DNA of 56,838 nucleotides from an uncultured Alistipes sp. (GCA_949840605.1 CATKXN010000003.1:1-56838); one strand, 5' to 3'. Shown: positions 35,115 through 43,710, counted from the first letter of the stretch. Numbers and translations: made by a program. Notes: generated by a model from the sequence alone, not told the origin.

Positions 35115-35525
35115 TTATTCCTTCTTTTCGAGTGTCGCGTCGACGCCCGAGCGGGTGAAGGTGCCTTCGTACCAATCCTTGCCCTTCTCCGTGCGGTCGG
35201 CTTCGGTAAATTCCACGGTCACTTTCTTTTCGGCAAATTCTCCGCCGTTTTCCGGTCCGTCGACATCGGTGAACGTCAGCGTCGTCCGGCCGGACCACTC
35301 CCTGCCCGAAAGCTCGTAGGAGCCGTCGCTTCCCGACGTCGCGGGGCCGGCGTCCTGGCTGCTGACCTCGATGCCCTTGACCGGGTTGCCCTCCTTGTCG
35401 GTCACTTTGCCCTTGACCTTGTAGTCGAAGTACGGGGTGCCGTACATAACAGGCGTTTCCTTGTTTTCGCAGGCCGTTGCGAACCCGAGCAGCGATGCGG
35501 CTGCCAGCAGCAGTTTCTCTTTCAT
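35115..35525 (-). CDS. Small lipoprotein with carboxypeptidase-regulatory-like fold
   Basis: A 136-residue lipoprotein with lipobox ATAC (Cys19) followed by ENKE. The mature part reads MYGTPYFDYKVKGKVTDKEG and then a Gly/Ser-rich beta sandwich of the CarboxypepD-regulatory type. It resembles the small lipoproteins that Bacteroidota carry beside certain radical-SAM/SPASM enzymes, but no such enzyme is in this window. It is transcribed divergently from ispG from an overlapping promoter region. The function is unknown. Confidence 0.75.
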   Translation of the reverse strand: MKEKLLLAAASLLGFATACENKETPVMYGTPYFDYKVKGKVTDKEGNPVKGIEVSSQDAGPATSGSDGSYELSGREWSGRTTLTFTDVDGPENGGEFAEKKVTVEFTEADRTEKGKDWYEGTFTRSGVDATLEKKE

Positions 35526-35547
35526 GACGCCTACATTTTGATTTCTC

Positions 35548-35579
35548 GAAATATAGCGTTTTTTTCGCGGTTCGCCAAA
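35548..35579 (-). promoter_or_regulatory. Promoter of the small lipoprotein gene
   Basis: On the minus strand TTTG (35579-35576), 20 bp, then TATATTTC (35555-35548), one base from consensus. It is interleaved with the divergent ispG promoter. Confidence 0.65.
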
Positions 35580-35594
35580 TCCTTGCTATCTTTG
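35564..35594 (+). promoter_or_regulatory. Promoter of ispG
   Basis: TATCTTTG (35587-35594) is an exact -7 box; 19 bp upstream is TTCG, a weak -33. The predicted start of transcription (about 35600) is downstream of the in-frame ATG at 35596, which decides for the ATG at 35614. Confidence 0.65.
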
Positions 35595-35613
35595 CATGCA
35601 AATCGGAAAACAG

Positions 35614-37095
35614 ATGAATCTTTCGGAATTCAGACGCCGCCCGGCGTGCGAGGTGCGTATCGGCGGGGTTGCGATCGGCGGGAAACACCCCGTCGCCGTG
35701 CAGTCGATGACCAATACCGACACCAACGACACCGCTGCCAGCGTGGCGCAGATCGAGCGCATCGACCGGGCCGGGGGGCATATCGTGCGCCTGACGGCGC
35801 AGGGCCGCCGCGAGGGCGAGAACCTCGCGAACATCGTCCGGCAGCTGCGTGCCGACGGATTTTCGACGGCCGTGGTCGCCGACATCCATTTCGTGCCCGA
35901 AGTCGCGGCCATCGCCGCGAAATACGTCGACAAGGTGCGCATCAACCCCGGCAACTACCGCACGGACCACGGCGAATTCGAGACGCTGATCGAACAGTGC
36001 CGCGAGCGGGGCGTCGCCCTGCGCATCGGCGTCAACCACGGGTCGCTGGCCCGGCGCGTCTTCGACGAGTGGGGCGACACGCCGCAGGGGATGGTCGTCT
36101 CGGCGATGGAGTTCTTGCGGGTCTGCCGCGAGCGGGATTTCGACCAGGTGGTCGTCTCGATGAAGTCGTCGAACACCCGCGTGATGGTCGCCGCGTACCG
36201 CCTGCTGGTCGAAGCGATGGATGCCGAGGGGATGCACTACCCGATTCATCTGGGGGTCACCGAGGCCGGGAACGGCATCGAAGGGCGCGTGAAGAGCGCC
36301 GTGGGCATCGGGGCGTTGCTGGCCGACGGCATCGGCGACACGATCCGCGTGTCGCTCACCGAGGCGCCCGAGAACGAGATTCCCGTGGCGCAGCTGCTCG
36401 CGGAGCATTTCGCCGAACGTCCGGGACGCTTCGAGGTGCTGCATCCCGAACGCTATTCGCCGACCCAATACCGCCGCCGTTCGCGGGTGACGGTGCCCGT
36501 CGTCCACACCGAGCCGCTGGACGGCTTCCGCGTGATCGAGTCCGTGTCGGGCAACCCGACGGCCGAACTGCGCGCCGCGATCCTGAACCTCGAAATACCC
36601 GACGAACCGGTCGTCGTAAAGCGTCGCTATGAAGAGCCCTCGTTGGAGAACCTCGCCGTGAAGGCCGCCGCCGATCTGGGGCCCCTGCTGCTGGACGGGC
36701 TGGCCGACGGCATCTGGATCGACGCCACGGGATTTTCCGGAGAGGAGATTCGCGAGCTCGAACTGATGATCCTCCAGGCCGCGCGCGTGCGCTTCTCGCA
36801 TACCGAATACATCGCCTGCCCCTCATGCGGCCGCACGCTTTACGACATTGAAAAGACCCTCGCCGACATCAAGGCGCGCACGTCGCATCTGAAAAATCTG
36901 CGTATCGGCGTCATGGGCTGCATTGTCAACGGTCCCGGCGAGATGGCCGACGCCGACTACGGTTACGTGGGCGCCGGACCGGGCCGCATCACCCTCTACA
37001 AGGGGCGCGAGGTCGTCGAGCGCAACATCCCGCAGGAGGAGGCCCTCGACCGCCTGATCGAATTGATTCGGGCAAACGGCGACTGGCCCGCCTGA
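35614..37095 (+). CDS. ispG: 4-hydroxy-3-methylbut-2-enyl diphosphate synthase
   Basis: A 493-residue iron-sulfur enzyme of the MEP isoprenoid pathway that reduces MEcPP to HMBPP. The TIM-barrel domain opens with IGGKHPVAVQSMTNTDTND and contains VADIHF and DKVRINPGN. The [4Fe-4S] ligands are Cys402 and Cys405 (CPSC), Cys436 (MGCIVNGPGE) and Glu443. It is longer than E. coli IspG (372) because of an inserted middle region (about 285-375), but shorter than many Bacteroides homologues of about 600. It supplies precursors for the polyprenyl synthase encoded elsewhere in the window. The ATG 18 bp upstream is less likely from promoter position. Confidence 0.94.
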   Translation: MNLSEFRRRPACEVRIGGVAIGGKHPVAVQSMTNTDTNDTAASVAQIERIDRAGGHIVRLTAQGRREGENLANIVRQLRADGFSTAVVADIHFVPEVAAIAAKYVDKVRINPGNYRTDHGEFETLIEQCRERGVALRIGVNHGSLARRVFDEWGDTPQGMVVSAMEFLRVCRERDFDQVVVSMKSSNTRVMVAAYRLLVEAMDAEGMHYPIHLGVTEAGNGIEGRVKSAVGIGALLADGIGDTIRVSLTEAPENEIPVAQLLAEHFAERPGRFEVLHPERYSPTQYRRRSRVTVPVVHTEPLDGFRVIESVSGNPTAELRAAILNLEIPDEPVVVKRRYEEPSLENLAVKAAADLGPLLLDGLADGIWIDATGFSGEEIRELELMILQAARVRFSHTEYIACPSCGRTLYDIEKTLADIKARTSHLKNLRIGVMGCIVNGPGEMADADYGYVGAGPGRITLYKGREVVERNIPQEEALDRLIELIRANGDWPA

Positions 37096-37100
37096 GAAGC

Positions 37101-37232
37101 CGCCCGCCTGAGAGGCGGGTTTTAGGGGGCGGGCGATTGCTCCGAAGCGCTCTCCGTCCGGTTCTGCGCCCGCCTGAGAGGCGGGTTTTAGGGGCGAAGG
37201 AAAGTCATTCCGTTTCCCGCCCGGTTCTGCGC
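37101..37232 (+). repeat. Tandem pair of ~62-bp intergenic elements (copies A and B)
   Basis: A 28-base unit starting CGCCCGCCTGAGAGGCGG occurs at 37101 and again at 37167, 66 bp apart. Each head is a CCCGCC-TGAGA-GGCGGG hairpin followed by TTTTA, and each copy ends with CCGGTTCTGCGC (37158-37169 and 37221-37232). The first lies 5 bp after the ispG stop and can act as its terminator. The stop itself sits in a third, partial head (GCCTGAGAAGCC). Confidence 0.7.
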
Positions 37233-37270
37233 TACGGGCATTTTTAATTTTTAATTCTTAATTTTTAATT

Positions 37271-37876
37271 GTGTCGACCATCCTGCCACTCGCATACCTC
37301 CCTTCGGTGGAGTATTTCACGCACCTCGTGCGCGGCGGCTGCGTCGTGGACCTCGGGGAGCATTTCGTGAAGCGTTCCGAGCGCAACCGGACCCGGATTC
37401 TGGCCGCCGACGGGGTGATGGAACTCTCCGTCCATGTCCGCAGCGCCAACCGTCCCCGCCAGCCTGTGCGCGATGTGCGCATCGACTACTCCAAACGCTG
37501 GCAGCACCAGCATTGGGGCGCGCTCGTGGCCTCCTACAAATCGTCGCCCTATTTCGATTACTACGCCGAACGGTTCGAACCTTTCTACCGCCGGCAGCGG
37601 GAATTCCTGGCCGACTTCAACCTGGAGCTTCTCGACGCGGTGTGCTCGCTGGCGAAGGTCCCGATGCCGGCGATCTCCGAGAGCTATGTCGATGCCGCCC
37701 CCGGCGATCTCGACCTGCGGCCCAAACGCAGAGAGGGCCCGGCGTTCGTCGCCGAGCCCTACTTCCAGGTATTCTCCGAGCGGATGCCCTTCTGTCCTAA
37801 TTTGTCGTTTGCGGACCTGCTGTTCGCCGAGGGACCTGCGTCCGTTTCGGTTTTAGCACGTTGCCGACAAGAATAG
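37271..37876 (+). CDS. WbqC-like family protein
   Basis: A 201-residue protein with the WbqC signatures LPLAYLPSVEYF at the start, IDYSKRWQHQHWGALVASYK in the middle and CPNLSFADLLFAEGP at the end. Some relatives lie in polysaccharide gene clusters, but the biochemical role is not established. The start is GTG at 37271, directly after an AT-rich run (TTTTTAATTTTTAATTC and so on). It lies 175 bp after ispG and probably depends on read-through or an unseen promoter. Its last 80 bp overlap the 3' end of the convergent GH2 gene. Confidence 0.85.
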   Translation: MSTILPLAYLPSVEYFTHLVRGGCVVDLGEHFVKRSERNRTRILAADGVMELSVHVRSANRPRQPVRDVRIDYSKRWQHQHWGALVASYKSSPYFDYYAERFEPFYRRQREFLADFNLELLDAVCSLAKVPMPAISESYVDAAPGDLDLRPKRREGPAFVAEPYFQVFSERMPFCPNLSFADLLFAEGPASVSVLARCRQE

Positions 37877-39830
37877 TCACGCTGTCGCGCAGCTCTCCCG
37901 CCGCGGCTCTGACCTCGACCGTACCGTGCATGGCCACCGAATCCGTCCGGTACTGGAACGGGGCGTATTCGGTCAGGGCCAGCGTATCGCTTCCGGCGAT
38001 CAGTACGGGCGTTCCGGCCGACGAATAGACGCGGAAAGCCTGCATGTCGTGGTCGCGCAGCCGGCGCCGTTTGTCGACGATGTGCAGCGTCGGCTCCTCG
38101 CGGTTCCACATGGCCTTGTAAAGATAGTAGGCATCCTTGCATTCGCGGCGGTCGAGCGTCGCCAGCCCCGCGCCGTTGATCCCGTAGGGACGCCGCGACG
38201 AGCCGTAGTCGAACATGTTGTCGATCCAGATGCCCCAGAACAGCGAGTCGTTCTGCAGGTTTCTGGCGTATTCCTCGTGGAAGCGCGTCTGCTTCTCTTC
38301 GGGCATCCAGTTCGCACGCGGCTCGGCCTGCGCCGTGTAGCTCTTGTGGCCGATGAACCCGCTGCCGCCGTAACTTACCGCCGAGCGCAGGTGCGACCAG
38401 TTTTTCTGCAGCTGGTTGCGCCACAGGATCACGTCGTCGGTCGATCCGCGCCGCCAGCCCACGTCCTGCCGCCAGACGATCAGGTCGGTGACGAAGTTGA
38501 TGTCTCCGTTCTGGTCGCTGCAGGCCACCGTCGGACGCGACGGGTCCAGCGCATGGGCCGCGTCGTTGAGCCGCCGGACGTAGGGCGTCACGTCGTCGCC
38601 GCGGGTCCAGAGCCGCGAGAAGATGCCCCACATCACCACCGAAGGGTGGTTGATGTTCTGGGCGACGATCTCCTGCAGCTGCTCCATGCCGTTCTGCTCG
38701 AAGGCCGGCATGGCGTAATAGGCCACGTCGCCCAGGAACGACGAACGGTGCAGCGGCGTGTCGACCCAGACCAGCATGCCCTGCTCGTCGCAGCGGTCGT
38801 AGAGATACTGCGCATGCGGCATGACCGCCGAACGCAGGGCGTTGGCTCCGAGCGTGCGGATCTGCTGCAGGTCGGCGTCGTAATCCTCCGGAGTCAGCGT
38901 GCCGCCCGAAAGGGCGTTGTCGTGGTAGAGCGCCACCCCGTGTACGGGAACCCGCACGTCGTTGATCGTCAGCCCGTCGGCCGTGCTGGCGGCGATCGTG
39001 CGGAAGCCCGTGCGGACCGTGACGCTGTCGGTCGTCGTTTCGTCGCCGAGCGTGGCCGTCACGGTATAGAGCGCCGGCCGCTCGGGGCTCCAGAGCGCGG
39101 GATTCTCGATGGTGAACGGCACGGCGACGGGTTTGCCGTCGAGTTTCGCTTTCTGGCGTTTGGTGCAGACGCGCATGCCGTCGGGGTCCGTGACGGCTAC
39201 GTTCAGCATACACGAATTGTCGCCTTGCGAAGTGATGTGCACCTCGACCTCGCCCTCGACTTTCTCGGGCGTCACGGTCTGCTGCCGCACGAGAACGCCG
39301 TCCGAACCGAGGTAGAGAGGCGATATGGCCGTGCGTTCGGTGAGGATCAGCTCGGCTTCGCGGTAGATGCCGCCGTAGAGGTTGATGTCGGTGGCCGTAG
39401 GAAGGACGTCGTCGCGGTAGCTGTTGCTGACCACCACGAGCAGCGCGTTGTCGGCTCCGAAGCGGACCTTGTCGGTGATCTCGAACGTGAAGGCCGTAGC
39501 GCCGCCGCGGTGCGTGCCGACGTAGTTGCCGTTGACGAAGAGGTCGGCCACCGACTGCACGCCGTAGAACTTCACGAACAGACGCTTCGAGGCCCATTCG
39601 GCGGGGATGTACATGCCGTTCTGGTAATTGCCCGTGGTTTCGAGCCAAAAGTCCTGGGCCAGGGGGTCGGTGTTCCAGCTGTGGGGCAGGGTAACGTGAC
39701 GGGCGTTGTCGGAGGTTTTCTCCGACTTGAAGAAAAAGCGCCAGCCTTCGTTGATCGGAAAGACCTCGCGGGCGCGGGCCGTTGCGGCAAGACCCGTGAG
39801 CAGCAGTAAAATCGCGATGTATCGTTTCAT
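37797..39830 (-). CDS. Glycoside hydrolase family 2 protein with altered active site
   Basis: A 677-residue exported protein with a signal peptide ending TARA (residue 20). It has the GH2 order: jelly-roll (REVFPINEGWRFFF, LPHSWNTDP, YGGIYREAEL), Ig-like middle and TIM barrel (about 300-600) with HGVALYHDNA. The acid/base motif, normally Asn-Glu after NHPSVVMWG, reads IFSRLW, so Ser405 and Arg406 replace Asn and Glu. The nucleophile is probably Glu520 (HEEYAR). The enzyme may be inactive, a binding protein, or use a different mechanism. It has a consensus promoter and its last 80 bp overlap wbqC. Confidence 0.88.
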   Translation of the reverse strand: MKRYIAILLLLTGLAATARAREVFPINEGWRFFFKSEKTSDNARHVTLPHSWNTDPLAQDFWLETTGNYQNGMYIPAEWASKRLFVKFYGVQSVADLFVNGNYVGTHRGGATAFTFEITDKVRFGADNALLVVVSNSYRDDVLPTATDINLYGGIYREAELILTERTAISPLYLGSDGVLVRQQTVTPEKVEGEVEVHITSQGDNSCMLNVAVTDPDGMRVCTKRQKAKLDGKPVAVPFTIENPALWSPERPALYTVTATLGDETTTDSVTVRTGFRTIAASTADGLTINDVRVPVHGVALYHDNALSGGTLTPEDYDADLQQIRTLGANALRSAVMPHAQYLYDRCDEQGMLVWVDTPLHRSSFLGDVAYYAMPAFEQNGMEQLQEIVAQNINHPSVVMWGIFSRLWTRGDDVTPYVRRLNDAAHALDPSRPTVACSDQNGDINFVTDLIVWRQDVGWRRGSTDDVILWRNQLQKNWSHLRSAVSYGGSGFIGHKSYTAQAEPRANWMPEEKQTRFHEEYARNLQNDSLFWGIWIDNMFDYGSSRRPYGINGAGLATLDRRECKDAYYLYKAMWNREEPTLHIVDKRRRLRDHDMQAFRVYSSAGTPVLIAGSDTLALTEYAPFQYRTDSVAMHGTVEVRAAAGELRDSVTILVGNVLKPKRTQVPRRTAGPQTTN

Positions 39831-39867
39831 GGCAAAGCCGTTTTGGTTACAAGTGTCACACTCGTTG

Positions 39868-39899
39868 CAAAGATAATACAACCTGAGCGCAAAATCAAA
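39868..39899 (-). promoter_or_regulatory. Promoter of the GH2 gene
   Basis: On the minus strand TTTG (39899-39896), 20 bp, then TATCTTTG (39875-39868). The -33 box is part of CAAACTTGTTTG (39896-39907), identical to the recG promoter. Confidence 0.75.
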
Positions 39900-40010
39900 C
39901 TTGTTTGCGGTCTATGGGTCGGGGATCGTGTTCCGCCGGGGCAATGCGGGCCGGGCGCGGAGCCGGATGTATTCCGATTCCGCGCCCGGCGTGCATGGCG
40001 GCCTGAGCAC

Positions 40011-40044
40011 AAAAAAATGGCGGACCGCGCCTCTTCGGTCCGCC
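40011..40044 (-). terminator. Terminator of the large coiled-coil lipoprotein gene
   Basis: GGCGGACC/GGTCCGCC stem with a 10-base loop is followed by ATTTTTTT on the minus strand. It is 120 bp beyond the stop, with another stem-loop (40123-40149) in between. Confidence 0.8.
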
Positions 40045-40163
40045 AAAAAGCAGAGGATGTATGTGAAACTTGTTAACTAAAAAACAACTCCTTGGGTGTC
40101 ATCCCCTGCGTAGGAAAGAGGGCTTCCCGGGACCGGCGGCCCCGGGAAGCTGACTCCGGGTGT

Positions 40164-43100
40164 TTATTTCTTGAAGCCGATCTTGATCGTCTTCGTGAAC
40201 GGTTTCATCTGGTAACCCGTTACCTTGCCGGTCTTGGGATCCTTGACAGCCTCGTATGCGAAGCGATACTTGTAGGTTACGTCGATCTCAGCAGTCGTGG
40301 CCGCTACCGACTCGTTGCTGGCCACAGCCGTGATAACGCCGTTCTCGAACGATACGCCTACTATGGGCGAGGATGCCCATTTCAGATCGCCGTATTCTAC
40401 CGTGGCGAACGCATAGCCGTCGAGAGCCGTCGAGAGGGTAGACAGTGCATAGTCCGAACCGCTCTTCGTGTAGATCGAGTTTCCGAGGACGTCCTTGGCG
40501 ACGGGAACGATCGTGACGGTCTTGTTGCCTTCTTTGAACGTTCCGGGCTCCTTGCCTTCGGCCGACATGGCGAGCACCTTGTTCACGATGTTGAAGGTGA
40601 CATTGTCCTGGCCTGCTGCCGGAAGGGTGATTACGCTGCCCTCGAAGAAATTCCACGAGTCAAACTCGATCGGAGCTACCAGCGTTACGTCGAAGGTCTT
40701 CGTAGCGCAGAGTTTGTTATTCTTGTCTAACAATTCGGCCTTGACCGTGCACGACGGCAGGATGAAGTTCTGCCAGCTCATGCTGCTGCCGTTGATCGAA
40801 GGCCATTTGGTTGCGTCGTCTTTTGCATAGACGCTTCCATAGGTCTTGTAATCGTCGTTGGCATCCTTGACCACCGTGTAGACGACGTGTGCGCCTGCTT
40901 TCTGAGCCTCGTCGCTCATGTCGTATGCACGCTTGAGGTCGATGGCGTTCAGAACGACCGCGTTTCCGCTGACACCGGCATTCAGCTCGATATACTTACC
41001 GTCTTTGAGGTACAGATTGTTCGCTTCGAGCGTGAAGGTCTTGTTGGTCAGGGTGTAGGAGCCGGTCAGCTTGATCTCGAAGGCTTTGTTGTCGCTGACG
41101 ATGCTGCCCTTGCCCGTTCCGGTCGGTACGGTGTAGGTATACGATGCCTGCTTCTCCCAGATGATGTTCGTGCCGTCGAATGCCAGTTTGAGCGTTGCGC
41201 CGTTCTCGAGCGAGACGGCAACGGGCAGAACGATCGGATTTGCGTCGGCTTTGCTTCCGGCTTGTTTTACACCGTCGAAGTTCAGCGTCAGACCGCTCAG
41301 GAAGGTAGCTACTTCGGCCTTGTCTGCGAAATACGACTTGTTGTAGAGCGCTTCATTGATCTTCTCGTAGGAGATGACGTAGTTGTCGCCGACCTTGGCG
41401 CCTTCGTTCTTCACCGCGTAGGAGAATGCGGGCAGTCCGTTGAAGGTTACCTTACCGGAGATATTGACTTTCGTTGCGGTTGTCCCTACCGAAGGATCGG
41501 CCGAGAAGGTGATTTCGCCGTCGCCGTTCAGCCAGTTCTCTACGGTTACCGTGAGCTGCTGTGCCGACTCGGCATTCAGCATCGGGACCGGAGTAATCGT
41601 TACGGCAATCTTCTTACCGGCGGCCGGAACCAGTTTGCTGTCCTTGGGAAGCACTACCGTTGCGTCGGTCGGTTTGAGTTCGTTGAACATCTCCCAATCC
41701 ATTGCCTTGTCGGCCGGAACGGTAACCGTGAACGAATAGGTGTTGTTATCTGCGTAAGTTGCATATTTCCAGTTTACCGTGCCGTTGATCTCGGTCAGTT
41801 CGGCAGCCGTGTCGCCCGTGATCTTAACCTGCGACGTGATACCGCTGAGCCATGCGACTTTCTTGGAGCCATCGGTAATCGTGAGATCGTCCTTGACTTC
41901 GAATTGGGCGCCTACGTTCTCGACTTTCTGTTTGGCGGCGTTGTTCTTGACGGTGACCGCTTTATTTACATTGGCTTTGTCCGTCAGCTTGGCCGGATCC
42001 GGATTGATCGAGAACTGGTCTTTTTTGCTGTTGTCGTTGAAACTTCCCGCCGCGGTGTGCGCAAACGTATATTTCAGCTCTTTGACATCCCAGAGGTACG
42101 TGGCAGCAGCACCGTTGGCGCCATCCAGCCAAAGAATCTTCTCGCCGTCCTTATAGGCGATTTTATAGTCAGCCAGCAGTACTTTCTCCTCTGTCGAGTT
42201 CCATACCAGCGGATAAACGGCTGCGGTTTTGTAAGCGACCGGTTTGCCGTCCTTATCCTCTTTTGCCAGGATGAAGTTGTTCTTGACGTTCTGCGATTTG
42301 CCGGAAGTCGAGATATAGGGCGAAACGACCTCGAAGCCTAAAGATTTGTAACCTTCCTTGCCTTCTTCGTTGGGCTCCTTGTCCTGTTTGAGGCTGAGTG
42401 CGATGGCGTAGGTCTCATTCGCCTCGAGCTTGTCGTAGAGTGACGTCGTAGCTTTCGCCGTGAAAGTCAGCTTGCCGTCCTCGGCAATAGGAGCGCCTTC
42501 GATCTCGACGGGGGCCTCCCCGGCGGCACGGGTCTCTACTTCCACTTTCTCGGGAATGAACGAAGCCGTTACCTTCCCTTCCTCGATATGCTTAGCGAGC
42601 GTCTCGGCCAAACCGGCGGGAGTCACGCGGAACGTGATTTTTGCCTTGGGGGCGGAAGTGAGCATGATGCTCGTCTTCTCATTGGGCTCCGTCTTGCTGT
42701 CGGCATCGATGAACTGACCGCCGAACGATACGTCGTATTCGGCATTTACCTTCGTGGGAACGAATACGATCGACTGGATACGGCCGGCGAGATCGTCGAG
42801 GGCGCTCCAAATGGCCGAGATCTTGCTGTCGTACTCGATGAATACGGTCGTCAGATCGTTGGCGCTCAGGTAGGCGGCATTGCCGGTCTCACCGTAGTCG
42901 GGACCTTCGGGAATCATACCCATGATCTTGGCTTTCAGAGCGGAGTTTTCAGCGTCGATGGCAGCGATGGCGGCTGCACCTACCTGACCGGCCCAGAGTG
43001 CCGCATTGTTTTCAATGTACTTCGCCATATACCCCGAGAAGCCCGAGCCGACCATGTTCGAAATGGCCTCGCGGATGCCTCCGACCTCTTTGTCGTTGTT

Positions 43101-43610
43101 GATCGCATCGAGGACGGCTTTCTTGATCTTGGTCATGTCGGCGTCGCTTACGCTCGTGTCGATTTTGCCGATCTCGGTTTCGATCAGTTTCTGCACTTTT
43201 TCCTGCACCTCCTTCGTCCAGATATTGGCGAGGGTGAACTGTGCTTGGATCAGTTTGTTGATGGCTGTCTGATCGAGCGTGTTCTTACTGATCAGGTCCA
43301 GAATCTCTGTTTCGGTCTTGTAACCGAATTTTTTCACCTCCTCGGCCAGTTTGCTGCTCGCTACATAGCCGGCCAGTTTGGTGTCCAGCTGAGCGTTGGT
43401 GACGAATGCCGAGAAGTCGACGTTTTTCAGTTTGTCAGTGATTGACTGGAGGGCGGAAGCGTCGGCCTTCAGCTCGATTTTACCCTTCAAGTCGTCGATC
43501 TGACTCTTCAGGTCGTCGATGTCGTCGTCGTAGTCCTTACAGCCGACGGCACCAAGCATGGTTCCGGTCAGGAACAATGCCAAAAATTTTTTGAACAAGT
43601 TGTTTTTCAT
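40164..43610 (-). CDS. Large Lys-rich surface lipoprotein with N-terminal coiled coil
   Basis: A 1148-residue lipoprotein: lipobox GAVGC (Cys24) then KDYDDDIDDLKSQIDDLKGK, the N-terminal segment of the DUF4988/PL29-N type. Helical, coiled-coil-like sequence runs to about 280. The rest is beta-rich with many repeats of 80-100 residues rich in Thr, Val, Lys and Asp, with only four cysteines visible (C24 and three later). Base composition is lower in GC than the neighbours and codon choice looks like that of a highly expressed gene. A strong promoter, 16-bp palindrome and double hairpin terminator surround it. An abundant surface-layer-like or adhesin role is inference. Confidence 0.8.
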   Translation of the reverse strand: MKNNLFKKFLALFLTGTMLGAVGCKDYDDDIDDLKSQIDDLKGKIELKADASALQSITDKLKNVDFSAFVTNAQLDTKLAGYVASSKLAEEVKKFGYKTETEILDLISKNTLDQTAINKLIQAQFTLANIWTKEVQEKVQKLIETEIGKIDTSVSDADMTKIKKAVLDAINNDKEVGGIREAISNMVGSGFSGYMAKYIENNAALWAGQVGAAAIAAIDAENSALKAKIMGMIPEGPDYGETGNAAYLSANDLTTVFIEYDSKISAIWSALDDLAGRIQSIVFVPTKVNAEYDVSFGGQFIDADSKTEPNEKTSIMLTSAPKAKITFRVTPAGLAETLAKHIEEGKVTASFIPEKVEVETRAAGEAPVEIEGAPIAEDGKLTFTAKATTSLYDKLEANETYAIALSLKQDKEPNEEGKEGYKSLGFEVVSPYISTSGKSQNVKNNFILAKEDKDGKPVAYKTAAVYPLVWNSTEEKVLLADYKIAYKDGEKILWLDGANGAAATYLWDVKELKYTFAHTAAGSFNDNSKKDQFSINPDPAKLTDKANVNKAVTVKNNAAKQKVENVGAQFEVKDDLTITDGSKKVAWLSGITSQVKITGDTAAELTEINGTVNWKYATYADNNTYSFTVTVPADKAMDWEMFNELKPTDATVVLPKDSKLVPAAGKKIAVTITPVPMLNAESAQQLTVTVENWLNGDGEITFSADPSVGTTATKVNISGKVTFNGLPAFSYAVKNEGAKVGDNYVISYEKINEALYNKSYFADKAEVATFLSGLTLNFDGVKQAGSKADANPIVLPVAVSLENGATLKLAFDGTNIIWEKQASYTYTVPTGTGKGSIVSDNKAFEIKLTGSYTLTNKTFTLEANNLYLKDGKYIELNAGVSGNAVVLNAIDLKRAYDMSDEAQKAGAHVVYTVVKDANDDYKTYGSVYAKDDATKWPSINGSSMSWQNFILPSCTVKAELLDKNNKLCATKTFDVTLVAPIEFDSWNFFEGSVITLPAAGQDNVTFNIVNKVLAMSAEGKEPGTFKEGNKTVTIVPVAKDVLGNSIYTKSGSDYALSTLSTALDGYAFATVEYGDLKWASSPIVGVSFENGVITAVASNESVAATTAEIDVTYKYRFAYEAVKDPKTGKVTGYQMKPFTKTIKIGFKK

Positions 43611-43686
43611 AGTACGAAAGATTGAAATGAAGATGTGTTTTGCTTGTAATTTTCAATTTGTTACTCATTTGCGGCGCTTGGTTATG

Positions 43687-43702
43687 GTATCATATATGAT
43701 AC
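43687..43702. promoter_or_regulatory. 16-bp perfect palindrome, likely operator
   Basis: GTATCATATATGATAC is fully self-complementary. It covers the expected start of transcription of the large lipoprotein gene, whose -7 box is 9 bp away. The XRE regulator gene next door is divergent, so it is the natural candidate to bind here. Confidence 0.6.
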
Positions 43703-43710
43703 GCATGGTG

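Larger units (their letters stand above)
39831..40163. other. 333-bp intergenic region with promoter and three hairpins
   Basis: I see no gene here. It holds the GH2 promoter (39868-39899), a 12-bp perfect stem at 39950-39990 (GCCGGGCGCGGA/TCCGCGCCCGGC) without a T-run, the terminator of the large lipoprotein (40011-40044), and a further 9-bp stem at 40123-40149 close to that gene's stop. Confidence 0.6.

Noticed and set aside
37240..37270. AT-rich run before wbqC as a replication or attachment site
   Set aside because: It is a simple TTTTTAATT repeat of 30 bp, common in intergenic DNA of this group, without flanking duplication or an integrase gene.
39950..39990. Strong 12-bp stem as a terminator
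   Set aside because: Neither side is followed by a T-run and no gene ends here; it is recorded only as a hairpin in the intergenic region.
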